Source: Klebsiella oxytoca
Lineage (GTDB): Bacteria; Pseudomonadota; Gammaproteobacteria; Enterobacterales; Enterobacteriaceae
Length of the DNA: 64,000 bases
Assembly: GCF_009707385.1 (NCBI RefSeq)
Contig: NZ_CP046115.1
Coordinates: forward strand, 2,790,001-2,854,000
Reading direction: 5' to 3'
Of this stretch, positions 1 to 8,041 are shown piece after piece. The position numbers and the translations under genes are program-made. Position 1 is the first letter of the stretch. Each line of letters opens with the position of its first letter. Under the pieces are notes generated by a model. It saw only the letters and a list, made by a program, of their open reading frames with translations. It made no database searches and was not told where the DNA came from.

Positions 1-909
1 ATCAAACCCGGCCTCATGCGCCTCTTCAATGAATCTTGGCCGCCAGTCGCTAAGGATGAACTTCAGCCCCAGCCCGCCTTTGCCATAGTGCGCGCTCATT
101 GATTTACGGGCAAAATCGCCGCCAATTAAGATTTGTTTTTGATAACCTCGCTGGCACAGCGCCAGAATCGCCTGGGTGCGAATATGTTCAGGGTGGTATT
201 TGATGCGGCTGATACCGTCAAAAGAGAGAAACGCCCCGGTGTTGGCGATCTGACGGTGCAGCCACGGATCGGGGTTGCGATCCATATGAGCAAAACATAA
301 GCGGGACAAATCCAGCCCCAATTTTTTAAAGATCTGCGCCTGTTCTAACCCCATCGTTCCCATTTCCGTATGGCTGTGCATCGGCGCTCCGGTACGCTGC
401 TGGGCGCGAACGATAACCTCCATGGTCTTTTGTTCCAGTGGGGAAATGGCGTTGTAGCCGGTGCCGCACTTCACTACGCCAGCGCGATGGACCGTACCTT
501 CAATCCCTTCGGTAACCTCACGGCATACATGTTCAACCAGCTCATCAATGTCTGAGTTTGCAATCCATTCGGCAAAAGTCTGCGTCAGCCCTGGCCGCGG
601 GCTGCTCCACAGAAAGCCTTTGTTAAAACCCGCGGTAGCGATAATGTGCAGCTGCTGGCGCTGCGCCATGGCAGCGACGGCTGCGGCCTGACGGCCATAA
701 TCCGGCGCGGTGGCGTCGTAGATTGCGTTCCCCCCGGCCTGGCGGAAGTCGCTTAACTCACGTTCTGAAGCCAGCGGATCGTCGAGTAAAAGATCGTCAT
801 CCCGACGCTCGGCCCAATATGGCGGAATACAGTAGATGTGGTCGTGGCTATAGGTTACGCCCAGCTGATTAGCAGAAATATCCCCGTTTAACGTACGAAT
901 GCTGCCCAT
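1..909 (-). CDS. Phosphotriesterase-family metal-dependent hydrolase (3' end beyond window)
   Basis: 303 codons are visible. The gene starts with ATG at 909 behind an AGGGAGCAAG-type Shine-Dalgarno and runs off the left edge in frame. The translation has the binuclear-metal amidohydrolase pattern of the phosphotriesterase (PHP) family: HDH at about residues 22-24, a KCGTGYN segment near residue 145 carrying the bridging lysine, HSHTEMG and FAHMDRNPDP histidine motifs, and GGDFAR near the end. The family cleaves phosphotriesters, lactones or similar esters; the true substrate cannot be told from sequence. Known enteric relatives (yhfV/php type) often sit in sugar-phosphate transport operons. 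A palindromic operator lies about 55 bp upstream. The family call is firm. Confidence 0.85.
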   Translation of the reverse strand, partial: MGSIRTLNGDISANQLGVTYSHDHIYCIPPYWAERRDDDLLLDDPLASERELSDFRQAGGNAIYDATAPDYGRQAAAVAAMAQRQQLHIIATAGFNKGFLWSSPRPGLTQTFAEWIANSDIDELVEHVCREVTEGIEGTVHRAGVVKCGTGYNAISPLEQKTMEVIVRAQQRTGAPMHSHTEMGTMGLEQAQIFKKLGLDLSRLCFAHMDRNPDPWLHRQIANTGAFLSFDGISRIKYHPEHIRTQAILALCQRGYQKQILIGGDFARKSMSAHYGKGGLGLKFILSDWRPRFIEEAHEAGFD

Positions 910-961
910 GTTTCTTGCTCCCTGGAACGGATAAGAAGGTACTTTCAACATAGGTGAGCGC

Positions 962-979
962 CACTTGACCAGTCAAGTG
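962..979. promoter_or_regulatory. Palindromic operator upstream of the phosphotriesterase-family gene
   Basis: CACTTGAC-CA-GTCAAGTG is a perfect 8-bp inverted repeat with a 2-bp centre, followed directly by a further TGATCAAG half-like element. It lies about 53-70 bp before the start codon, where a promoter would be. The size and TTGAC/GTCAA half-sites suit a GntR- or TetR-type dimeric repressor. The regulator is not in the window. Confidence 0.5.
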
Positions 980-1376
980 ATCAAGTTCGCATCAATTATA
1001 TTAAATTCTTATCTGTGAGGCGCGTCGATATTTCCGGACCGGCGGTTAAACATTAACAAGTGAAATAATTGTGCAGAAAATCTGACCATCAGTTTTCATA
1101 CCGCATGGTGATAAGGCGTGATTAGCTCAATACTGATGCTGACAAAAACGTGACGTTGTCACATATAATAATATAGCCTTACTAAACGATTACTGATGTT
1201 AGAAATCCGTTCCCTGCCCGCCATAAAATTAAATTTAGCCTTTTAAAACAATAAAGTAGAAGATATAAAACGAAAACCATCTCAGCCTAATAATCCCATT
1301 CATTGATTAAAAAGTTTAATTGAATGAATCGATGAAAGGAGTATTGTTAAAAATGTTGATGATAGGAGATAAATAA
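980..1376. other. AT-rich intergenic region, candidate promoter near 1164
   Basis: About 400 bp separate two divergent genes. The only promoter-like sequence noticed is TATAAT at 1164-1169 with a small TGACgttGTCA palindrome just upstream, which could drive the 82-residue gene. No other coding or structural signal was seen. Confidence 0.25.
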
Positions 1377-1625
1377 ATGTTACGTGATTTTTTAAAAGTA
1401 GAGAAAGAAGACCGTCTGGTAGAACAACAAGGCGCCAGCGACGGTAAAATCAATTCAACGGATGTTACTGAATGGATTATTGTGAATAAAAATGGTGATA
1501 AAAAAGGCCGCGTAGCCTTATTTAACCAATTTAGCACCCGCCGTTCATATTGCGTGAATTATCGGATCACACAATTTGATAACAGCGGAAAAGTGGTGGT
1601 AGACCGGTTAGCGGAATCTCTTTAA
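1377..1625 (+). CDS. Small hypothetical protein, 82 aa
   Basis: Not recognised. It starts with ATG after a good Shine-Dalgarno (AGGAG, about 8 bases upstream) and ends with TAA. The protein is soluble-looking and charged, with no signal peptide or membrane segment. It begins MLRDFLKVEKEDRL, and a central stretch (about residues 30-70) looks like short beta strands. The codon third positions and the SD make it more likely real than the overlapping minus-strand frame at 1316-1537. Its isolated, AT-rich setting suggests its own promoter. Function unknown. Confidence 0.5.
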   Translation: MLRDFLKVEKEDRLVEQQGASDGKINSTDVTEWIIVNKNGDKKGRVALFNQFSTRRSYCVNYRITQFDNSGKVVVDRLAESL

Positions 1626-1734
1626 TCACGGCAAACCCGGGATGGATTAACGCACATTTGTCGCCATTCCCTAAAGCAATCGGATGACGCTCTAATAACG
1701 ACCGGCCCGGTGACTCCGGACCGATCGATGTTTT

Positions 1735-2628
1735 TTATCCCGGCCCGTCACTGGCGGCGGCCAGCAGCGGCACTATCACATCGCTTAACGGCGTGGCAAT
1801 GTGATAAATCCTGCCGTATCGCTGCACGACTCCGTTACGTATATCCCATTCAAGCGGCAGTCCGGCCTGTCGATCGGTGAGTATGGAAGTACTCAGATCT
1901 GGAGGGGCCCGATGGAAACCGTCGATAATTTCCTGCAATACGCCATCGTCCAGGCTGGCGCCAGCGGCGCGGGCTACCGCAAGACACTCTTTTAAATAAG
2001 CTAAGGCCAGCTGCGTGATATCTTCACGCGCAAACATCCCCGCTCTTCTCCCCGCCAGCACCATCAAACCCGCGACCGCGTTTTGCAGCAGTTTACGCCA
2101 CGCGACTGCCGTAAAATCGGCGCTAATGTCTACTTCGCAGCGGGTGCCCCGCAGCGCGCGCTGCACCAGGTCAGCCCCCCGCTCGTCGGGCAACGTAAGT
2201 CGCGGTTTCGCCCGTAGCCAGACGGAAGCCTCTGGTTCGCGTTGTGCGGGAAACCAGACGACCGACGGTAGTATAGCGGCTTCCGGCAGGTGCGCGGCGA
2301 ACAGCGTTTTTTGTTCTACGCCGTTCTGTAAGACGCAAACCACCGTTTTATCGTGGCATAGCGCTTTCAGCCAGGGCGCAATAGCCGCAATTTGCGTTGC
2401 TTTTACCGCTACAAAAACCAGGTCAAACGGCCTGGCGACCGTCCCGGGATCGGTCACCACCGGCCCCGGAACCACAATGCTTCCGCCGTCGAAGCGCAGG
2501 AGTAGCTGCCGATGAGCGCTACGGCCGCACACCAGAGGCGTTCGCCCTACCTCATGCAGCGCAGCGGCGATGGTCGTTCCGATTGCGCCAGGACCGATCA
2601 GCGCTATGGTGGGCTCTTCAACTGTCAT
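1735..2628 (-). CDS. 2-dehydropantoate 2-reductase-like (ApbA/PanE) oxidoreductase
   Basis: 297 residues, the usual length for ketopantoate reductases. It has an N-terminal Rossmann motif GPGAIG at 12-17, a VLQNGVEQ segment near residue 100 matching the family's active-site Asn, and WRKLLQNA near residue 177 with the likely catalytic lysine. The family reduces ketopantoate to pantoate with NADPH in the pantothenate pathway. Enteric genomes often carry extra paralogues of unknown substrate, and the sequence is far enough from E. coli panE that I do not assign that name. It is divergent from ydcH with about 150 bp between them and appears monocistronic. Confidence 0.75.
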   Translation of the reverse strand: MTVEEPTIALIGPGAIGTTIAAALHEVGRTPLVCGRSAHRQLLLRFDGGSIVVPGPVVTDPGTVARPFDLVFVAVKATQIAAIAPWLKALCHDKTVVCVLQNGVEQKTLFAAHLPEAAILPSVVWFPAQREPEASVWLRAKPRLTLPDERGADLVQRALRGTRCEVDISADFTAVAWRKLLQNAVAGLMVLAGRRAGMFAREDITQLALAYLKECLAVARAAGASLDDGVLQEIIDGFHRAPPDLSTSILTDRQAGLPLEWDIRNGVVQRYGRIYHIATPLSDVIVPLLAAASDGPG

Positions 2629-2775
2629 CTATGCCTCCAGGCCGGTCCCCGGCTTCTGAGATTTCATCGCAACATAACATAAACGCGACTTTGTTCTCAT
2701 TACCATTTTATTCATATGGGTAATCTGAACCTGTGTGTCAGCGTACACACTTTTCTCCATTAACAAGGAAGGTAC

Positions 2776-3000
2776 ATGTTTCCAGAATACAGAGAGTTGA
2801 TTTCTCGATTGAAGACCACGCATCCGCGCTTTCAGTCGCTATTCGAAAAACATAATGCACTCGATCACGATATTTCACGCATAGAAGGAGACGATGGCAA
2901 AGGATACAGTCTCGAGCTTGTACATATGAAGAAAGAGAAACTTCTGTTGAAGGATGAAATGCTTAAAATCCTCCAGCATGAAAGCCTGAACAAGGCCTGA
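2776..3000 (+). CDS. ydcH: YdcH family protein (DUF465)
   Basis: 74 residues beginning MFPEYRELISRLK, with the family pattern of an N-terminal FPEYR segment, a central FEKHNALDHDI and a C-terminal lysine-rich coiled-coil helix MKKEKLLLKDEMLKIL. This matches enteric YdcH along its whole length. DUF465 proteins are short helical-hairpin cytoplasmic proteins of unresolved function. The start is supported by an AAGGAAGG Shine-Dalgarno. It is followed at once by an intrinsic terminator, so it is probably transcribed alone. Confidence 0.9.
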   Translation: MFPEYRELISRLKTTHPRFQSLFEKHNALDHDISRIEGDDGKGYSLELVHMKKEKLLLKDEMLKILQHESLNKA

Positions 3001-3011
3001 CGCTGGTGAAA

Positions 3012-3031
3012 AGGCCGCCAGATGGCGGCCT
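3012..3031 (+). terminator. Intrinsic terminator after ydcH
   Basis: AGGCCGCCA...TGGCGGCCT forms a GC-rich hairpin directly after the ydcH stop codon, followed by TCTCTTATTT. It could also act on the convergent minus-strand hydrolase gene. Confidence 0.8.
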
Positions 3032-3060
3032 CTCTTATTTCACACGACTATTTCAGACGA

Positions 3061-3897
3061 CTACGAGCGAATAAACGCCAGCAGGTCTGCGTTAATCACA
3101 TCAGCGTGCGAGGTATGCATACCGTGTGGATAGCCCGGGTAAATTTTTAGCTGGCTATTTTGCAGCAGCTTGTCCTGCAGTATTGCCGCGTTTTTATAGG
3201 GAACAACCTGATCGTCATCGCCCTGCATGACCAGCACCGGTAGCGTAATCGCTTTTAAATCCTCGGTCTGGTCGGTTTCAGAAAATGCCTTAATCCCTTC
3301 ATAATGCGCCTTCGCGCTGCCGGTCATGCCCTGACGCCACCAGTTCTGAATGGTACCCTGCGAAACTTCTGCGCCATCGCGATTAAAGCCATAGAACGGA
3401 CCGGACGCTACGTCGAGATAAAACTGCGAGCGGTTGGCGGCCAGCGCTTTACGAAAACCATCGAAGACTTCAACCGGCGTACCGCCCGGATTGTTTGCTG
3501 TTTTTATCATCAACGGCGGAACCGAGCTAATGAGTACCGCTTTGGCCACGCGCCCCTGCGGTTGACCATATTTGGCAACGTAGCGCGCTACCTGTCCGCC
3601 GCCGGTAGAATGCCCGACATGAACGGCATTATGCAGATCCAGGTGCTCTACGACCGCGGACGCGTCGGCGGCATAATGATCCATATCGTGACCTTCACTC
3701 ACCTGATCTGAACGACCGTGACCGCGACGGTCAATCGCTATAACCCGGAAGCCTTCTGCCAGGAAAAAAAGCATCTGGTTATCCCAATCATCAGCGCTTA
3801 AAGGCCAGCCATGATGAAATACGATAGGCTGCGCCTCTTTCGGGCCCCAGTCTTTGAAATAGATATTGACGCCGTCTTTGGTTGTCACAAATGCCAT
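3061..3897 (-). CDS. Alpha/beta hydrolase, non-heme chloroperoxidase/arylesterase type
   Basis: 278 residues, no signal peptide. It shows the oxyanion HHGWPLS motif at 28-34, the nucleophile elbow GHSTGG at 95-100 (Ser97), an acid residue in QGDDDQ near 227-229 and the catalytic His in GYPHGM near 258. This is the pattern of cofactor-free haloperoxidases, which are really esterases or lactonases with perhydrolase side activity. The start codon follows a GAGGAG Shine-Dalgarno. It stands alone, convergent with ydcH. The natural substrate cannot be inferred. Confidence 0.85.
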   Translation of the reverse strand: MAFVTTKDGVNIYFKDWGPKEAQPIVFHHGWPLSADDWDNQMLFFLAEGFRVIAIDRRGHGRSDQVSEGHDMDHYAADASAVVEHLDLHNAVHVGHSTGGGQVARYVAKYGQPQGRVAKAVLISSVPPLMIKTANNPGGTPVEVFDGFRKALAANRSQFYLDVASGPFYGFNRDGAEVSQGTIQNWWRQGMTGSAKAHYEGIKAFSETDQTEDLKAITLPVLVMQGDDDQVVPYKNAAILQDKLLQNSQLKIYPGYPHGMHTSHADVINADLLAFIRS

Positions 3898-4287
3898 GTT
3901 ACAAACTCCTCTATTGAGAAAACAAGGCTGCGGGCCTGACGCCTGCAGTTAGTCGGGTATAAAGGTAGATGTTCTGTCTGTCGACGATCGTTCCTCGTTC
4001 GGCTTGAAAATGACCCGGCTGAAAAAGTGTAGATGATTTTTGCCGATGCGGGAGGTGAAAATGATATTTTTACTAATAGTTCAGGGGCGAAAAGGCCTTG
4101 AAAAGTATATTTTTTGCTCAATTTAATAAATGAAATGATATTCCACACATTCCATCTTTCGTTTCCCAACGAAGCATGATGAATATCAGACCCTATAGTA
4201 AGCGCGGTAATCCTGAGTCAGCGCTGTCAGCGCAAACAGACGAAGACCGGGTCTTTATCATTTAATCCCGTAGAGGAAACTATCGCT
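3898..4287. other. Divergent intergenic region without recognised gene
   Basis: About 390 AT-rich bases between the hydrolase and the ACT-domain gene hold the promoters of both. No operator palindrome, small ORF with a good SD, or RNA gene could be supported. Confidence 0.4.
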
Positions 4288-4680
4288 ATGTATGATATTC
4301 ACATTATTCTCGACAATACGCCGGGGTCACTGGCATCGCTGGGTACTCTCGCTGGACAACATGGCGTGAGTCTGGAGGGCGGCGGCGTTTTTACTACCGG
4401 TAACGAAAGTCATGCGCACTTTTTGGTTGAAGACGGCGCACGAGCCCGTGAGGTCTTAACCCATGCAGGTCTCGATGTCCGGGATGTGACTAAACCTCTT
4501 ATCAGAAAATTAAAACAGGAACGGCCGGGAGAGCTGGGAAGAATAGCCAATGCGCTTGCGTCACACGGAATTAATATTTCCGTACAGTATAGCGATCATA
4601 ATAATCGATTAATTCTTGTTACTGATAATAATGAGCTGGCAGCAATAGTGACGCAAGAATGGGATATTGCGGCTGAGTAA
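4288..4680 (+). CDS. ACT-domain protein (tandem ACT)
   Basis: 130 residues with two ACT-like repeats. The first begins at residue 1 (MYDIHIILDNTPGSLASLG); the second begins near residue 70 (KQERPGELGRIANALASHGINI). Both carry the DxPGxLxxL/A ligand-binding signature. ACT domains bind amino acids or other small ligands and usually regulate a partner enzyme; here no catalytic domain is attached. The start is set by a GAGGAAAC Shine-Dalgarno. It is monocistronic with a strong terminator overlapping its stop codon. The ligand is unknown. Confidence 0.8.
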   Translation: MYDIHIILDNTPGSLASLGTLAGQHGVSLEGGGVFTTGNESHAHFLVEDGARAREVLTHAGLDVRDVTKPLIRKLKQERPGELGRIANALASHGINISVQYSDHNNRLILVTDNNELAAIVTQEWDIAAE

Positions 4681-4703
4681 ACTGTCCAGATTCTGGACAG
4701 TTT
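4679..4703. terminator. Bidirectional hairpin after ACT-domain gene
   Basis: The arms AAACTGTCCAGA and TCTGGACAGTTT are a perfect 12-bp inverted repeat beginning within the TAA stop codon. A-rich and T-rich flanks allow it to act for both converging operons. Confidence 0.75.
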
Positions 4704-4720
4704 ATAACCGGTAAGGTTAA

Positions 4721-5149
4721 TTAATCATCACGCTCGATTGTCACCGTTGCCGCGCCTGGCTGGTCGAGAGACGTGAGCCCCTCCTCTACCCGACCGAGTT
4801 TTATCAATCCCGGCGAGTAGCGGAAATCTTCGCGAAAAATCGCCAGATTACCCCACGGGGCGTAATAGGCGATATCGCCGCGCTTTGGGGTCATTGCTGC
4901 ATCTGCGTCCGCCAGACGCAATTTAGCCGGCAGCCAGGCGATTTTTTCGGTCGTACCGTAATCCTCCAGCTTTACCGTGATTGGCAGCTGCGCCAGAAAC
5001 GCTTTTGTCGCAGCGCTCGGCTCCAGTACACCCACCACCCTGGTTCCGTTAAACTCAAACTTAATTTTCACCGCACTCTCCCGTTCGGCAGCTGACGCCG
5101 CGTTCATCATGGCGATCAAAAATAGCGTCGCGCTAAGTGTTTTAAGCAT
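4721..5149 (-). CDS. Exported cyclophilin-like fold protein
   Basis: 142 residues from an ATG at 5149. A longer in-frame start upstream would overlap the preceding gene and remove the signal, so it is rejected. Residues 1-21 form a signal peptide (MLKTLSATLFLIAMMNAASA). The mature part (VKIKFEFNGTRVVG..., PKRGDIAYYAPWGNLAIF...) matches the cyclophilin-like (DUF369-type) beta-barrel family. That family shares the cyclophilin fold but lacks proline-isomerase residues, and its role is poorly known. It is the last gene of the minus-strand cluster, 4 bp after the CMD gene, so translation is probably coupled. Confidence 0.7.
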   Translation of the reverse strand: MLKTLSATLFLIAMMNAASAAERESAVKIKFEFNGTRVVGVLEPSAATKAFLAQLPITVKLEDYGTTEKIAWLPAKLRLADADAAMTPKRGDIAYYAPWGNLAIFREDFRYSPGLIKLGRVEEGLTSLDQPGAATVTIERDD

Positions 5150-5153
5150 CGGC

Positions 5154-5957
5154 TCATCCAACCAGACCGCGAGCTCGCAGCACTTCACCAACCACCGCCA
5201 CTGCGGAAAACGCATTTGGCCATCCGGCATAAAAAGCGGCATGGGCCACGATTTCCCCCGCCTCTTGCGCGCTCAGACCATTATCCATCGCCCGGTTGAG
5301 GTGATAGCCAATCTGCGCGCTCTGCCCGGCGGCAATCAGCGCACTGACCGTAACCAGGCTACGGTCGCGCGGTTTCAGTCCCGGTCTTTGCCACAGATCC
5401 AGAAACAGCGGGCTAGTGGTGAATATCACCAGTCCAGGAGAAATTGCGCCGAAGTTCTGCTCTACCGTTGTCGAACGCTGGCTTTCCGCCTCTTGATTAA
5501 GTGGAAGAAGCTCCGGTGAAACTGAAGCCAGCTGTTCACGGCTAACACCGCGCGCGACGAATATCTCTTTCGTCACCGCGATAGCGGACATCGCGTTTGG
5601 CCAGCCGGAATAGAAAGCCAGATGGGTGATAATCTCAGAGATCTCAGCCGGAGTGACCTGATTATTCAAAGCAACAGCAACATAATGCTTAAGCTCATCA
5701 GGCTGATGACGGGCGATAAGCATCGCCACGGTTACGATACTGCGGTCACGGCGCGATAATTCGTTTCTCTGCCAGAGGTCTTCTTCCAGCACCTCGCTGC
5801 CAAAACGCACCAGCGCGGGCGCGACGGACTGAATATCCTCAACGGATAATGCTGTAGGGCTAAGTGGTTGAGCCATTTTTTCACCTTTTTTTTCTTCCGC
5901 CTGGACAGGAACGCCCAGAATCAATGTCATGGCAGCAGCGGCAATCAATGCTTTCAC
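5154..5957 (-). CDS. Exported double carboxymuconolactone decarboxylase (CMD) domain protein
   Basis: 267 residues starting with GTG behind TAAGGAG. An N-terminal signal peptide (cleavage after PVQA near residue 20) precedes two CMD-type repeats at about 45-140 and 170-265. Each repeat carries the R/D-x-x-IVTVAxLIA...ELxxH...ALxNxxxxxEIxEIxxHxAFYxGWPNAxxA pattern. The AhpD-type CxxC redox pair is absent, so decarboxylase- or lactone-type chemistry is more likely than peroxidase reductase. CMD proteins are normally cytoplasmic, so the signal peptide is unusual. It lies in an operon with a flavodoxin-like and a cyclophilin-like protein. Confidence 0.8.
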   Translation of the reverse strand: MKALIAAAAMTLILGVPVQAEEKKGEKMAQPLSPTALSVEDIQSVAPALVRFGSEVLEEDLWQRNELSRRDRSIVTVAMLIARHQPDELKHYVAVALNNQVTPAEISEIITHLAFYSGWPNAMSAIAVTKEIFVARGVSREQLASVSPELLPLNQEAESQRSTTVEQNFGAISPGLVIFTTSPLFLDLWQRPGLKPRDRSLVTVSALIAAGQSAQIGYHLNRAMDNGLSAQEAGEIVAHAAFYAGWPNAFSAVAVVGEVLRARGLVG

Positions 5958-5978
5958 GATAAACTCCTTATTGGTGAA

Positions 5979-6575
5979 CTAGTTCGTCAGCCTTGCCACC
6001 AGCTGACGCTGATATTCAGGTAACTGGCTGCGGCTGGCGCTCTGAAAAACCAGCGGGGGGAGCCAGGTCATTCCTGCATGCAGCGCGCTGGCCTTCATCG
6101 GCGTAAACACCTCTGCCAGACTGATACCGACTCGCCCGGACTCGCCGTATGTCGACTCTCCGCCGGCTGCCGTGGTAACAATCAGCATCTCTTTGCCCTG
6201 CCAGACTCCAGGCCCCACGCTCCCCCAGGTATCGTTAAGCCAGGCTTTCATCATGGGTGTGATGTTGAACCAGTGGGTAGGGAAAATAAAAACGATACGC
6301 GAGCTTTCACGCATAAAGCGACGCTCTTCTTCAGCATTGATTTTCTGCGTGTCATAACCATAAATCGCTTCCAGATTGCGCACCGTTACGCCGGGTACGC
6401 TTTGCGCTGCGCCCTCCAGACCTTTGGTCATGACGGATTGTTGCGGATAAGGATGAGAAACAATAACCAGCGTTTTATGCTGGGCAGCAATGCTGGCGCT
6501 GGTAGAACAAATAAAAAACACGGCTGCGGTCAACAGGCAAAACAGACCGGGGATATAACGGATTGGGTGTTTCAT
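5979..6575 (-). CDS. Exported flavodoxin-fold NAD(P)H oxidoreductase
   Basis: 198 residues. A clear signal peptide (about residues 1-31, ending ASIAA) precedes a Flavodoxin_2 (NQO1/MdaB/KefF-like) domain. It opens with KTLVIVSHPYPQQS, continues with IFPTHWFNITPMMKAWLNDTW and has a TTAAGGESTYG segment for the flavin site. Such enzymes reduce quinones with FMN/FAD in the cytosol; an exported one would need a periplasmic electron donor. An AAGGAGACC SD supports the start. It is probably first in an operon with the CMD and cyclophilin-like genes (21 bp gap). Confidence 0.8.
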   Translation of the reverse strand: MKHPIRYIPGLFCLLTAAVFFICSTSASIAAQHKTLVIVSHPYPQQSVMTKGLEGAAQSVPGVTVRNLEAIYGYDTQKINAEEERRFMRESSRIVFIFPTHWFNITPMMKAWLNDTWGSVGPGVWQGKEMLIVTTAAGGESTYGESGRVGISLAEVFTPMKASALHAGMTWLPPLVFQSASRSQLPEYQRQLVARLTN

Positions 6576-6674
6576 CGAGGTCTCCTTCTCTTTTGCCTCA
6601 AGGGTAAGGTGAGCAATAAGAAGGAACCAGCCCTCAGCGTCGAATGGCGTTGTGAATAATTTTCATCAATCAGC

Positions 6675-7583
6675 TTACAGACCTAACGGCTTTATCTCGC
6701 GGACAAGAGAGATTAATAAGCGCAGCCCGGTCGGGATTTGATGACGGCTGGAATAATAGATATAGAACCCCGGTCCGTAGGAGGCCCAGTCGGTCAGCAC
6801 CAGGCGCAGGCGCCCTTTGCTGACGTGCTCTGCAATCAGCGGTTCAGGCAGATACATCAGGCCAAACCCCTGCAAAATCGCCACCACCCCGGTTTCGGCC
6901 TGATCGACGGTAAGCAAAGGGGGAACTTTTACGGCGATCTGCTCGTCGCCGCGCTCGAACTCCCATTTATAAATCCGATTATTTCCCAGACGATTGCTGA
7001 CGCAGCGGTGCTGATGAAGATCGTTGGGATGCTGCGGCACGCCAAAGCGGGCCAGATATTCCGGTGATGCGGCAACGACCCAGCGCACGTCGGCGGACAG
7101 CCGCTGCGCCACCATGTCTTCAGGCACGGTTCCACCGTAGCGGATCCCGGCGTCAAATCGCTGCTCCGTCACATCAATTATGCGGTTACTGGCCGCGATA
7201 TCGAGCTCAATATTGGGGTAACGTTCAGCAAAAATCGGTAAAACCGGAGCCAGCAGCAGCGTGGCCGCCTCAACGGCGACGTTAAGCCGAATATGTCCCG
7301 CAGGCGAATCGCGAAACTGATTAAGCTGTTCAATGGCAGCATCGATTGAGGCGACGGGTTCGCTTACCGCACGAGCCAGGCTCTCGCCTGGCGCCGTCAG
7401 GGTGACGCTTTTTGTTGTTCGGTTCAGCAGACGCACGCCAAGACGCGCCTCAAACCCTTTCAGGGCGTGGCTTAACGTCGATGCGCTTACGCCAAGCTCG
7501 ACGGCGGCTTTGCTAAAACTGTGATGGCGCGCGATGGCGCAAAAATAGATGAGATCGGCCATATCAGCACGGTTCAGATTCAT
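6675..7583 (-). CDS. LysR-family transcriptional regulator
   Basis: 302 residues, typical LysR length. The N-terminal winged HTH (about residues 5-65: LIYFCAIARHHSFSKAAVELGVSASTLSHALKGFE) is followed by a substrate-binding domain of the CrgA subgroup. It lies 100 bp upstream of the exported oxidoreductase cluster on the same strand, so it is the likely regulator of that cluster and may be co-transcribed with it. It is divergent from trpBA, but its sequence type and the TrpR-style trp control argue against a TrpI role. Confidence 0.85.
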   Translation of the reverse strand: MNLNRADMADLIYFCAIARHHSFSKAAVELGVSASTLSHALKGFEARLGVRLLNRTTKSVTLTAPGESLARAVSEPVASIDAAIEQLNQFRDSPAGHIRLNVAVEAATLLLAPVLPIFAERYPNIELDIAASNRIIDVTEQRFDAGIRYGGTVPEDMVAQRLSADVRWVVAASPEYLARFGVPQHPNDLHQHRCVSNRLGNNRIYKWEFERGDEQIAVKVPPLLTVDQAETGVVAILQGFGLMYLPEPLIAEHVSKGRLRLVLTDWASYGPGFYIYYSSRHQIPTGLRLLISLVREIKPLGL

Positions 7584-7712
7584 ACGGCCTCGCTAACGTG
7601 GGAAAAAATAAGCTAAAAAAACAACGGTACCTTGATTTGATGCTTTAAAGCAATCCGTCGCATCAGTCAGAACTACTGTAATAATGAATTCCAGTCGCCA
7701 GGCATTCAACGG

Positions 7713-7744
7713 TTGACATTAAACCCCAACACTAGTTTACTAGT
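7713..7744 (+). promoter_or_regulatory. trp-type promoter with overlapping TrpR operator
   Basis: A TTGACA -35 (7713-7718) is followed 17 bp later by TTTACT (-10, 7736-7741). The palindrome ACTAGT-TT-ACTAGT (7731-7744) covers the -10. Spacing and sequence match the enteric trp promoter/operator, where the core is ACTAGTTAACTAGT, with one centre base changed. Repression by TrpR with tryptophan is therefore expected. Confidence 0.9.
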
Positions 7745-7772
7745 ACAAAATCAATTTTAAGGTATCGCTACA

Positions 7773-7826
7773 ATGCAACACGTAATCATGATGACTCTGC
7801 ACGGCTGGTGGCGCACTTCCCGATAA
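7773..7826 (+). CDS. trpL: trp leader peptide
   Basis: A 17-residue ORF, MQHVIMMTLHGWWRTSR, with an AAGG Shine-Dalgarno. The tandem Trp codons at residues 12-13 followed by RTS match the enteric TrpL signature GWWRTS. Ribosome stalling at these codons when charged tRNA-Trp is scarce would let the antiterminator form. It is slightly longer than the 14-residue E. coli peptide and has a different N-terminus. Confidence 0.93.
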   Translation: MQHVIMMTLHGWWRTSR

Positions 7827-7893
7827 CGGGCAGTATCGTCACGTCTGCAGTTTGCATACCGATACCCGGCCCGCCAATGAGCGGGCTTTTTTT
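7827..7893 (+). promoter_or_regulatory. trp attenuator (antiterminator and terminator)
   Basis: The layout of enteric trp leaders is preserved. The 2:3 antiterminator pairs GTATCG (7833-7838) with CGATAC (7860-7865), extended by CGGG/CCCG. The 3:4 terminator pairs GCCCGC (7869-7874) with GCGGGC (7881-7886) and is followed by seven T residues. The segment from the Trp codons to the T-run is very close to the E. coli trp leader, which points to common ancestry with the main trp operon leader. Confidence 0.92.
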
Positions 7894-7985
7894 CGTCCAG
7901 ATTTTACCTAAACAGTAAACCCGGGCGTAAAAAGCAGTCAGGAACGGCTGCGCAGTACCTGATTTCATTTCACGTGCAGAGTCCT

Positions 7986-8006
7986 CCCGGAAACGATGTT
8001 TCCGGG
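7986..8006 (+). other. Hairpin between attenuator and trpB
   Basis: CCCGGAAAC-gat-GTTTCCGGG is a perfect 9-bp stem with a 3-base loop, about 35 bases before trpB and with no T-run. It may be an mRNA-stabilising 5' stem or a scar of the event that joined the leader to trpB. Confidence 0.5.
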
Positions 8007-8041
8007 CTATCAGGCACTGCGCATACATCAAGGAGCAATTA

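Noticed and set aside
1316..1537. 73-codon minus-strand frame overlapping the 82-residue hypothetical gene
   Set aside because: No SD and a composition typical of antisense translation; the plus-strand frame has the better start.
6675..7583. LysR gene divergent from trpBA as a TrpI-like activator
   Set aside because: In Pseudomonas trpI is divergent from trpBA, but here trpBA has a full TrpR/attenuator system and the LysR protein is of the CrgA type, adjacent to its own cluster.
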